64,000 bases of DNA, from contig JALCBJ010000003.1 of NCBI GenBank assembly GCA_028066595.1, forward strand, positions 72,936-136,935, given 5' to 3'. A program made the position numbers and the translations under genes. How positions within the stretch are numbered: the stretch's first letter is position 1; each line of letters opens with the position of its first letter. Source of the DNA: Thermoanaerobaculia bacterium. Lineage in GTDB: Bacteria; Acidobacteriota; Thermoanaerobaculia; Multivoradales; J023. This document shows, one piece after another, positions 1 through 8,099 of the stretch. The notes under the pieces were generated by a model. That model was not told where the DNA came from, made no database searches, and worked only from the letters and a program-made list of their open reading frames with translations.

Positions 1-400
1 ACAGGCGCCGAACAAGAGGCCAGGCAGCTGGCAGGATGCCTGCGGTCCCAGCGGGTGCCGGTTGGGTTCTGGCTCCGAGGCAGCAGGCAAGGTGCTGGTG
101 CCGATTCTCGGGACAGGCGCCGAACAAGAGGCCAGGCAGCTGGCAGGATGCCTGCGGTCCCAGCGGGCGCCGGTTTGGGTTCTGGTTCCGAGGCAGCAGG
201 CAAGGTGCTGGTGCCGATTCTCGGGACAGGCGCCGAACAAGAGGCCAGGCAGCTGGCAGGATGCCTGCGGTCCCAGCGGGTGCCGGTTGGGTTCTGGCTC
301 CGAGGCAGCAGGCAAGGTGCTGGTGCCGATTCTCGGACAGGCGCCGAGCAAGAGGCCAGGCAGCCGGCGAGAAGCCGGCGGTCCCAGCAGGTTGCTGGGA
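1..400. repeat. Tandem repeat, ~112-bp unit, about 3.6 copies visible, last copy degenerate; continues beyond the left edge
   Basis: The unit 'acaggcgccgaacaagaggccaggcagctggcaggatgcctgcggtcccagcgg...gtgccgattctcggg' begins at 1, 113, 226 and 337 (periods 112, 113, 111). Each unit contains GCAGGatgCCTGC-type dyads. Confidence 0.93.
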
Positions 401-426
401 CAGATCCCTCTACCAGCTGGTCCTCG

Positions 427-462
427 CGTCTCGTGACCGGCTCAGCGTCTCGTGACCGGCTC
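427..462. repeat. Short direct repeat (17 bp, period 19) spanning the stop codon of the 442-1851 gene
   Basis: cgtctcgtgaccggctc at 427-443 and again at 446-462. Confidence 0.9.
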
Positions 463-1851
463 GACGCCTGCACCGTTCGCCATCTGGATCGAGCTCGGCA
501 GATGGACGCCTTCGAACCAAACGATGCGCTGTCGATCGACGTCCTTGCGCATCCGTCGCGCCGCAGCGCGCAGCTGAGAGAACTTGTGGATTCGCTCCGC
601 GCTACCGCCGACGACAGCCGTTTCGGCTCTGTCGTCGACGACATGCCACACGTAGAGCGGCACGCGGATGGCCTCGAGAAACCGGCGCACCGCAGGCTCC
701 GAGTACAGACTGCGTTCGTGCCACCCGCCGGCCACCGCCAGCACCACCGCTCGCCGGCGATTGGACTCGGCCGCCCGTAGACCAGCCAGGGCCACCGCGT
801 CCCAGATCCGGACCTCGCCACCGTCCTCCACTTCGTCGAGCGGCAGGCTCAGTGCCCGTGGGAGACCGCCCATCTGCTCGGTGATGTCGGGAGAGATCAA
901 AAATCGATCGAGCTCCACGCGACGCCCGCTTCCCGATCGAGCTCGGGGAAGAAGGACGCGCAAGCGGATGTCGTGAGGCAGGCCGAGAGCCGATCGGACT
1001 TCTTCCTCGGCGCTCAACTGCTGGGGTGGCCCGCCGCGGAAACCTCCCAGGTTCGACGAATCGATGCCCGAGCCGACGGCCACCGTGCCGAGAGCGGCTG
1101 TATCGACGGATAGACCACCTTCGGGCATGCCGTCGAGAGACAACAGCGTCTCGTCGACCTCAGGACCCAACACCACGACGACATCGGCCAATCCCTTTTC
1201 CACAGCGACGACTTTCGGTGCCCTCTCTCCATCGACGAAGCGGAACCAGCCGTTCATCTTCTCTGCTCGGAGTCGTCTTCCACCGGTCACCGGAAAGGCC
1301 GTCAGCTCGGCATTCGTCTGGAAGCCCGGTCCAAGACCGAAGATCAAGTGCGCCGACGCCTGCACCTCAGGTCCAAACTCCAGCTCCACTTCCAGAAGAT
1401 GAGACACACCCGAGTCGACGTCGGGCAGCGAGATGACCGACACCCGCTCGGCAGGCGTAGCACCCTCGAGCGCCAACCTCTCGCCGTCGAGGATGACCGA
1501 GGCCGCCGTCGGGTCGACTGCCACTGCACTCTCCCAGTGGGTCCGAACCACGGCCGAGCCATCGTCACGGACGAGAACGAGGCGCACTTCCGCAGGCGGC
1601 CGGGGGAGGTTGAGCAGTTGTCGGGTTCGAGACACTTCGCGACCGGCGTCGTCAAATGCCACAGCCTCCAGCTCGCGCGGAGCGAGGTCGTTGCCGAAAT
1701 CGACCTCGAAGTTCCAAGGTGGATGCTCCCGCGCGCCGACGACCTCGCCCCCCAGACGAAGCTGGATGACAGCCACCTCAGGTGAGGTATCGAGCGCGAC
1801 TAACTGTGGCCCGCCAACCAAACCGAGGAAAAGAGTCAGAAACTCGACCAT
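442..1851 (-). CDS. Hypothetical protein, possibly related to acidobacterial VWFA-related proteins
   Basis: 469-aa ORF with no overlapping competitor of better quality; general layout suggests a VWFA-related protein, weak call. Confidence 0.6.
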   Translation of the reverse strand: MVEFLTLFLGLVGGPQLVALDTSPEVAVIQLRLGGEVVGAREHPPWNFEVDFGNDLAPRELEAVAFDDAGREVSRTRQLLNLPRPPAEVRLVLVRDDGSAVVRTHWESAVAVDPTAASVILDGERLALEGATPAERVSVISLPDVDSGVSHLLEVELEFGPEVQASAHLIFGLGPGFQTNAELTAFPVTGGRRLRAEKMNGWFRFVDGERAPKVVAVEKGLADVVVVLGPEVDETLLSLDGMPEGGLSVDTAALGTVAVGSGIDSSNLGGFRGGPPQQLSAEEEVRSALGLPHDIRLRVLLPRARSGSGRRVELDRFLISPDITEQMGGLPRALSLPLDEVEDGGEVRIWDAVALAGLRAAESNRRRAVVLAVAGGWHERSLYSEPAVRRFLEAIRVPLYVWHVVDDRAETAVVGGSAERIHKFSQLRAAARRMRKDVDRQRIVWFEGVHLPSSIQMANGAGVEPVTRR

Positions 1852-1886
1852 GCTGCCCTAAACGTATAGCGAAGGACGCAGGGGGA

Positions 1887-3374
1887 TCAAAGGCGCGATG
1901 CCACCAGCCTGCCCAGCAGAGCCGCCACCGCCGCATCGGCGTTGGTGACCTCTCCCTTGATCTGCAACTCGGTCTCCAGCACTCTCCAGGGAAGCTTGCC
2001 CAACTCCCCGCGATCCATCTGCGATGCCGCAAGGTAAGAACGGTGAAGGCGAAACGGATGGAGACCTTTGAGAGGGTTGGGGGCTCCATCGGGAGTCTCA
2101 CCCTGGAGAACGGGTGCCCACCGGTTCTTGAACTGGTTGTAGTTGCGAACACCCGGAGGAACCTTGCCGGAACGTGCCATACCCGCCACCGCGGTGAGCT
2201 GGCGGCAAAAGCCTGCCAGCAGTCCGAAAAACGACAGGCGGGCACCCATGGCGTCGCCGCTCGATTCCATCAATCGGTGGTACCGCGCCAGCGCTTCGTC
2301 GCCTCGGCCCTCCGCAACAGCGTCGAGGATCTTCCATACATCTTCGTCACCGCGGTCCTTGACCGTCTCCTCCACCAGCTGCCGGCGGATCAACGTGAGT
2401 TCACCGTCACCCTGTGCCTGGGCCAGGTTCGCCAGCTTGCGGTATTCACCTGCGAAGCGTCCCGTGGACTCTGCGTCGATGCCCTTGTCGCGCCAGCCGC
2501 CCGACTGCTTGAGCGTACGGCGAGCCAGCTCGTCGAGCGCGTCGCGGGTAATCCCGACGCCGGTCGTACGTTCCAGCTCCGCCACCACATCCGACAGCCC
2601 GTCGAAACCCCTCTTGCCAGCGGTCACTTGGGCCACCTGGACGAGGGCGTGCTGTTTCCGCAGCGTCTGAACCACTGGATGGTCCTCCGCTGCAACACGT
2701 TCTGCCAGCACCAGGGCGTGACCATCGGGGAGACCGCCCTCGGCCATCTTTCCGAGCTCGGCGAGATCACCCTCAGCGATGCCGAGCAGACCGCTACGGA
2801 GACCGGCCTCGAGCAATACGGCCAGGTCGTTCTTGAGCTCTCCAGCTTGCTTCTTCGAACGACCGCGTGGCTTCTTCTTCCGCAGTATCGCACCGCCCTG
2901 AAAGGCCCACTCCGGCAGTTCCCCGAGACACGATGAGGCCGATCCCGACTCGGGATCGATGCCGAAGACTCTGAGCGCCTGCATCAACCGCGAGGCGGCC
3001 TCGCGGCCCCGGCCGTCCAACTCGACATCGGCACCGGACACGGGAAGACCTTCCGCCGCCTCGTCCACCAAGTCCGCCGCAGATCTCGCATCGGCCAGGA
3101 TCGCCGCATCGATTACCAAGACGATCTTGGCGCTCGCAAAAAGGGAGAAGGTCTGGAGGTCGGTGAAGACCCGGTTCAGGTCAGCTGGCCGCCGGTGAAC
3201 GTCGACCTCACAGCCTGCTGCCTCCGCCAACCTCTCGGCGATGCGCAGCGCCTGGGGCTCGGCGACCACCAAGTCGCCGGACACGAGGTACACCGGACGG
3301 ATGTCGCCTTCCCCGATCGCCTGCACGACGGCGTCGGACAGAGCGCCTGTCGAGTTGTGGGAGGAACCGCTCAT
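1887..3374 (-). CDS. holA: DNA polymerase III delta subunit-like protein
   Basis: N-terminus 'IRPVYLVSGDLVVAEPQALRIAERL' and C-terminal 'WKILDAVAEGRGDEALARYHRLMESSGDAMGARLSFFGLLAGFCRQL' resemble HolA. Start taken at MSGSSHNSTG. Confidence 0.75.
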   Translation of the reverse strand: MSGSSHNSTGALSDAVVQAIGEGDIRPVYLVSGDLVVAEPQALRIAERLAEAAGCEVDVHRRPADLNRVFTDLQTFSLFASAKIVLVIDAAILADARSAADLVDEAAEGLPVSGADVELDGRGREAASRLMQALRVFGIDPESGSASSCLGELPEWAFQGGAILRKKKPRGRSKKQAGELKNDLAVLLEAGLRSGLLGIAEGDLAELGKMAEGGLPDGHALVLAERVAAEDHPVVQTLRKQHALVQVAQVTAGKRGFDGLSDVVAELERTTGVGITRDALDELARRTLKQSGGWRDKGIDAESTGRFAGEYRKLANLAQAQGDGELTLIRRQLVEETVKDRGDEDVWKILDAVAEGRGDEALARYHRLMESSGDAMGARLSFFGLLAGFCRQLTAVAGMARSGKVPPGVRNYNQFKNRWAPVLQGETPDGAPNPLKGLHPFRLHRSYLAASQMDRGELGKLPWRVLETELQIKGEVTNADAAVAALLGRLVASRL

Positions 3375-3413
3375 GGGCTTCGAGGATAGCCCACGAGCGG
3401 CCCTTCGCAACGG

Positions 3414-3447
3414 TGGATCAGAAGGCCAAGTGGATCAGAAGGCCAAG
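3414..3447. repeat. Perfect 17-bp tandem duplication at the 3' end of the beta-barrel gene
   Basis: tggatcagaaggccaag at 3414-3430 and 3431-3447. Confidence 0.95.
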
Positions 3448-4136
3448 ATGAGACCTACAGAGATCTCCGGCTGTACCAGGTAGCTGTCTTCGTCATAGTA
3501 ATAGCAGTCGTCGAAGCCGAAGTCGTCCTCGCAGAAGAAATCGTCCCGGCCCACGTCTGTGGACAGGATGCGACCTTGAAACCGAAAACCCAAGTGTTCG
3601 CTTACGAAGACCTTGACGCCGCCTCCGACTCCGACCGAGAACTCATCTGCCTCGTCGATCCCTGGACCCTTCGGCGAGATGTTCGTCGTTCCGATCGTCA
3701 CGTCCACGAAAGGCTCGATCTGTCCCAGCGCCCAGGTATAGGCCACCCCGACGTGGAAATACTCCAGGTCGACCTCGACGGAGTCCCTGAAGTCCGGACC
3801 GTTGAATCGGAAGCGGCGAAACTCGAACTCGGTCTCCTGCTGGCTGTACATCAGCTCGACCTGCCAGTGACGATTGACGCGAAAGGCGGCCAGGATGCCG
3901 GCGCCTTCGCCTGCCTCCACATCGACGTCGTCGAACGAGAAGCCGAAGTCGTGCTCGCTGCCGATCTCACCTTCGAAGTAGTAGCTGGCGAACGGAGTGA
4001 GCTCGAAGCTCTTGCCGATGGATCGGCCACGGTGGCCGTCGTCGGCCCAGGCGGACTGTGCGGACAACAGGAGGAAAGCGCTGGTTGCGAGAAGGGTATG
4101 GAGAAAACGGAGCATCTTTGATTTCCGAATGAGCAT
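3435..4136 (-). CDS. Outer-membrane beta-barrel protein (OmpA/OmpW-like porin family)
   Basis: Signal peptide 'LLATSAFLLLSAQSAWA', alternating beta pattern, C-terminal Phe ('GLILAF'). Start ambiguous between 4136 and 4115. Confidence 0.8.
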   Translation of the reverse strand: MLIRKSKMLRFLHTLLATSAFLLLSAQSAWADDGHRGRSIGKSFELTPFASYYFEGEIGSEHDFGFSFDDVDVEAGEGAGILAAFRVNRHWQVELMYSQQETEFEFRRFRFNGPDFRDSVEVDLEYFHVGVAYTWALGQIEPFVDVTIGTTNISPKGPGIDEADEFSVGVGGGVKVFVSEHLGFRFQGRILSTDVGRDDFFCEDDFGFDDCYYYDEDSYLVQPEISVGLILAF

Positions 4137-4362
4137 GAGGGGTCTCCCATCTGTGCCGAGAGCATCTCGGACACATCGATCTCGAACGGGTGTGACGAGC
4201 CAGATATGGAGTAGCGAGAAAAAAGGATCGTCGAAGAATTGGTGTCCGACCGACGGCTTCAAACTAACAGATCTTTAGCCAGGCCAAGACGTACCAACGG
4301 GTTGTACGGTGGTGGGCACGAATCGTTACACATCCAAACGCATCCCGTCGGAGGACCTTACG

Positions 4363-5049
4363 ATGTACCTCTCCGAGTTCTTCATTCCCCGTCCTGGCCG
4401 CCTCGTCGTTGCGCCACTCCTTCTGTTGCTGGCCACTGCTTGCTCCGCCAGCACCGAGGGGCGCGAGGCGAGCGCCACCAAGGCCGACACGACACCCCAC
4501 GAGAGCCATGACGAGGAGGCCGACGCGATGCGCGAGCTGCTACGTCTCCAACCCGGAGACGTGGTGGCCGATGTGGGAGCCGGCGATGGCGACTGGACCG
4601 AGGACCTAGCGGCCTACGTGGGTGAAAGCGGCATCGTATGGGCCACCGAAGTGGACCCGGATCTTGTGGACGAGCTGAAGGATCTAGCGAAAGATCACCC
4701 TCAGATCCGGCCTGTCCTCGGTGATCAAGACAAGACCGGCCTGACCGAGAACTGCTGCGACGCGATCCTGCTTCGTCTCGTCTATCACCACTTCACCGAT
4801 CCCACCGTCATGCGTGCTGACCTCCACCGTGCGCTGAGACCGGATGCCCGCCTTCTCGTGGTCGAGATCACACCGCAACGAGGCTGGAGGGAGCTCGATG
4901 GCGTCCCGGAACGCGGGGGCCACGGCATCTCGATGGCACGGTTGATCGAAGAAATGGAATCCGATGGTTTCCGGGCCGTCGAGCGCCTCGAAGAGTGGGG
5001 CGACGAGGAAGACGAATTCGCAGTCGTCTTCGTCGCGACGACCGAGTAG
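4363..5049 (+). CDS. Class I SAM-dependent methyltransferase with lipoprotein signal peptide
   Basis: Lipobox-like 'LLLLLATACSAS'; motif I 'VVADVGAGDGDWTEDLA'. ATG at 4363 preceded by GGAGGA. Confidence 0.85.
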   Translation: MYLSEFFIPRPGRLVVAPLLLLLATACSASTEGREASATKADTTPHESHDEEADAMRELLRLQPGDVVADVGAGDGDWTEDLAAYVGESGIVWATEVDPDLVDELKDLAKDHPQIRPVLGDQDKTGLTENCCDAILLRLVYHHFTDPTVMRADLHRALRPDARLLVVEITPQRGWRELDGVPERGGHGISMARLIEEMESDGFRAVERLEEWGDEEDEFAVVFVATTE

Positions 5050-5178
5050 AGCAGCCGTCGATGGTCGGCGCTCGGGCGTTCGGCCCAGGATTCTCACCAC
5101 CAGCGCCAACCCTCTCGAACTAGCCGTCTTCGAGCGCCTCGTACCGCCAGCGCACGAGCTCGCGCGGTCGATCTCTCC

Positions 5179-7626
5179 CTACTCGTAGCGCAACGCCACC
5201 ATCGGATCCACCGAGGACGCACGAATCGCCGGCCACAGCGTGGCGGCGATGGCGACGGTGAGGAGGATCACCGGGACGGTGACGAAGGTGACGAGATCAC
5301 CGAAACCGACCCGAAACAGAATGCTGGAGAGCAGCTTCGACAAGCCGAGGCCGAGAACCAGGCCGGCAGCCAGGCCGAAGCAAGTCTGCTTGAGGCCCTG
5401 ACCGAGCACCATGCGCAACACTTCGCCCGCGCTGGCACCGAGCGCCATGCGCACACCCATTTCTTGCGTGCGCTGCGCGACTGCGAACGACATGAGGCCG
5501 AACAGACCGACGCAAGCGAGAACCAGCGCGACGACGCCGAAGATTCCGAACATGACGGCGATGAGGTTCGGTATGAACAGTGTTTCGGAAAGCACCTGGT
5601 TCATGGAGCGGACGTAGTAGAGGGGCAGGTCGGGATCGAGAGCCAGCACTTCCCGACGCAACGTGTCACCGAAGCTGTTGGGCTCGCCCTTGGTCTTGAC
5701 GACGATCCAGGTGAAGCGGGGCGTCTGTTGGGCGATCGGTAAGTAGACGCCATGCTGGTCGTCGGCGTCGTCGAAGTCGGCGAATCGAAGATCGGACACC
5801 AGACCCACGACTTCGACGACGCCGGCATTGGGGTCCTCAGCTTCCGCTTCCTCGCCCATCCACAGGTCGATCGACTTACCGATGGGATTCTCGTCGCCCC
5901 ACTCTCGGGTGGCGAAGCCCTGGTTCACCAGAGCTACCGCGGGTGCTTTGGCGCGATCGAACGCCGTGAAGTCGCGACCTGCCATAATCGGGACTTCCAA
6001 ACTATCGAAGTATCCCGGCGTGACCAGCACCCGGCGCGACCACGGCATCTGCCAGACCTTTTCGTACTCTTCACCGGGTCGCTCATAGTTTCCGCCGCCC
6101 GCGCCGATCGCTGTGTCGGTGGGTACCACGGTGCCGAGAGAAACTCCGGCCACCTCCGGACGTTGCTCCAGCCGGCGCGTGAGATCTTCGTAGAACGCGA
6201 CGCGCGACGCATCATCAGGGTACGCCTCCTCGAACAGACCGAGTCGCGCCACCAGCAGATTGTCGGTCTCGAATTGGAGGTCGTACGAATTGGCCTGCAC
6301 GATGCTGCGCACGGTCATGGCCGCGCCCACCAAGAGAGCCGCGGACACCGCGACCTGCGAGATCACCAGCGTCTTCCCGACCCAGCCCATTCGAAAGCTG
6401 GTGGAACCGCGACCCGCGTCCTGCAGAGCCTCGGTGACGTTGGAGCGAGTCGCCTGGAGCGCAGGCAGAAGGCCCGCCACGCCGGACGCCAGGAGTGTCG
6501 CGGCCAACGCCACGAAGAGTCCGCGAAGGCCGAACTCGATGTCGACCCAGAATCCTGGGTTGTCATTCTCGATGGCCACGGCGAAGGCTCCGGTCGCGTA
6601 GTACGCCAAGGCGCAACCCAGGACGGCTCCGACGAGCGCGATGGCCGCGGACTCCCAGAGCACCTGCCGGACGGCATGCCAGCGACTCGATCCGAGGGCG
6701 GTTCGGATGGCCAGCTCGCGGCTGCGCCGGGTCGCACGGCCCATGAGCAGGTTGGCGACGTTGAAACAGGCCATCAGCAGAACCAGGAGAACCGCCGTCA
6801 TCATCACACCCAGGATCATGCGGGTGGTTTCGCCGATGTACTCGTCGAGATAGGGCTGGACGATGGCACCGACACCTTCGTTCTCTTCTGGATAGGCCTC
6901 GGCCAGCCGACCCGCGATCAGACTCATCTCGGTTTGCGCCTCGTCGATTTCCACGCCGTCTTTCAGACGAGCCACGACCTCCAACGTACGTCCCTCGCCC
7001 CGGGCTACCTCGCCCGTCTCCAGGACCAGCGGCATCCAGAGCTCCTCTTCGATCGGGAACTCGAAACCGTCAGGCAACACGCCGATGACTTCCACCGGTT
7101 CGGCGTTGACTCGAACCTGACGTCCCACGATGCTCTCGTCGGAGCCGTAGCGCTGACTCCATACCTTGTGGCTGAGGAGCAATACCTTGGGCGCCTCGGG
7201 TGACTTGTCCGTTGGCTCGAAGCCTCGGCCCAGAACCGGCTCGACGCGGAGCAGGTCGAGAAAGTCGGGAGATATCCAAGCGCCGTTGAAACGTTCCGGC
7301 AGATTGTCCCCATCGGCCAGATTGAACGTCCCCATGGTGAAACCGGCCATGCCTTCGAACGACGTCTGCTGACGGCGCCAGTCTTCGAAGTTGTGGACTC
7401 CCACCTCGATCGAATCCCAGCCCTGCTCGAGGTTGTTCTGCTCCAGGTGCACGAGTCCACCCGGATCCTCGAAAGGCAATCCCTTGAGATAGATGCCGTC
7501 GATGATCGAGAACATCGTGGCAGTCAAGGCAATCCCTAGCGCCATCGCGACCACCGCCACGAGAGACGAGCCCGGAGACTTGAGGAGCTTGCGGAAGGCG
7601 TAGCGGAAGTTGAGGATCGCGTCCAT
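5179..7626 (-). CDS. ABC transporter permease, MacB/FtsX-like (ADOP type, duplicated permease domain)
   Basis: 815 aa; 'FRKLLKSPGSSLVAVVAMALGIALTATMFSIIDG' N-terminus, MacB_PCD-like region, C-terminal 'RTQEMGVRMALGASAGEVLRMVLGQG'. Confidence 0.92.
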   Translation of the reverse strand: MDAILNFRYAFRKLLKSPGSSLVAVVAMALGIALTATMFSIIDGIYLKGLPFEDPGGLVHLEQNNLEQGWDSIEVGVHNFEDWRRQQTSFEGMAGFTMGTFNLADGDNLPERFNGAWISPDFLDLLRVEPVLGRGFEPTDKSPEAPKVLLLSHKVWSQRYGSDESIVGRQVRVNAEPVEVIGVLPDGFEFPIEEELWMPLVLETGEVARGEGRTLEVVARLKDGVEIDEAQTEMSLIAGRLAEAYPEENEGVGAIVQPYLDEYIGETTRMILGVMMTAVLLVLLMACFNVANLLMGRATRRSRELAIRTALGSSRWHAVRQVLWESAAIALVGAVLGCALAYYATGAFAVAIENDNPGFWVDIEFGLRGLFVALAATLLASGVAGLLPALQATRSNVTEALQDAGRGSTSFRMGWVGKTLVISQVAVSAALLVGAAMTVRSIVQANSYDLQFETDNLLVARLGLFEEAYPDDASRVAFYEDLTRRLEQRPEVAGVSLGTVVPTDTAIGAGGGNYERPGEEYEKVWQMPWSRRVLVTPGYFDSLEVPIMAGRDFTAFDRAKAPAVALVNQGFATREWGDENPIGKSIDLWMGEEAEAEDPNAGVVEVVGLVSDLRFADFDDADDQHGVYLPIAQQTPRFTWIVVKTKGEPNSFGDTLRREVLALDPDLPLYYVRSMNQVLSETLFIPNLIAVMFGIFGVVALVLACVGLFGLMSFAVAQRTQEMGVRMALGASAGEVLRMVLGQGLKQTCFGLAAGLVLGLGLSKLLSSILFRVGFGDLVTFVTVPVILLTVAIAATLWPAIRASSVDPMVALRYE

Positions 7627-7715
7627 TTTCGGGCTCCGACGGGTAGGTGAATAGAAGAGACGAAGCTCAGCAAGGAATACGTCGGGGTCTCGGATCGGTT
7701 ACACATGGCTCACCG

Positions 7716-8054
7716 ATGGCCGTATCGCGGCCGGAAGGGATCACCGTGCAGCACTCGGAACCCGATGATCATCACCTCCCGAATGGGATCCGTCTGGACG
7801 CGAACGCGGGGGAGTATCTCCTCGAGCTCGATGGCATGACGGCCGTGCTCCGCTTCCGCGAGCTCCCGAACGACGTAGTCGATCTCTACAGCACCTTCGT
7901 GCCTCCCGAAGCTCGAGGTCGGGGCATGGCGGGACGTTTGGTGGGAGCCGCGCTCGACCACCTACGTGCCGAGGGCAAACGGATCGTGCCTACTTGCTCC
8001 TACCTCGGTACCTATCTCGACCGACATCCCGAGGCGCGCGATCTCGTAGCCTGA
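7716..8054 (+). CDS. GNAT-type N-acetyltransferase (YidJ-like)
   Basis: 'YSTFVPPEARGRGMAGRLVGAALDHLRAEGKRIVPTCSYLGTYLDRHPEARDLV'. Longer start possible at 7647. Confidence 0.85.
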   Translation: MAVSRPEGITVQHSEPDDHHLPNGIRLDANAGEYLLELDGMTAVLRFRELPNDVVDLYSTFVPPEARGRGMAGRLVGAALDHLRAEGKRIVPTCSYLGTYLDRHPEARDLVA

Positions 8055-8099
8055 AGGCCTTCAACGAGCAAGCTGCTGCCAGGCCGATTGCCGAGAGAT

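Noticed and set aside
1-400. Possible CRISPR array
   Set aside because: Units are ~112 bp contiguous near-identical copies with no repeat/unique-spacer alternation and no cas genes in the window.
55-780. ORFs 36..455, 55..780 and 62..436 (+) as genes
   Set aside because: Open frames arise from the stop-poor GC-rich tandem repeat; all three frames are open and the longest runs antisense into the 442-1851 gene.
1782-2936. 384-aa plus-strand ORF
   Set aside because: Antisense to the holA-like gene, no domain recognised.
5752-7203. 483-aa plus-strand ORF
   Set aside because: Antisense shadow of the ADOP permease; composition is His/Arg/Gln-rich with no recognisable domain.
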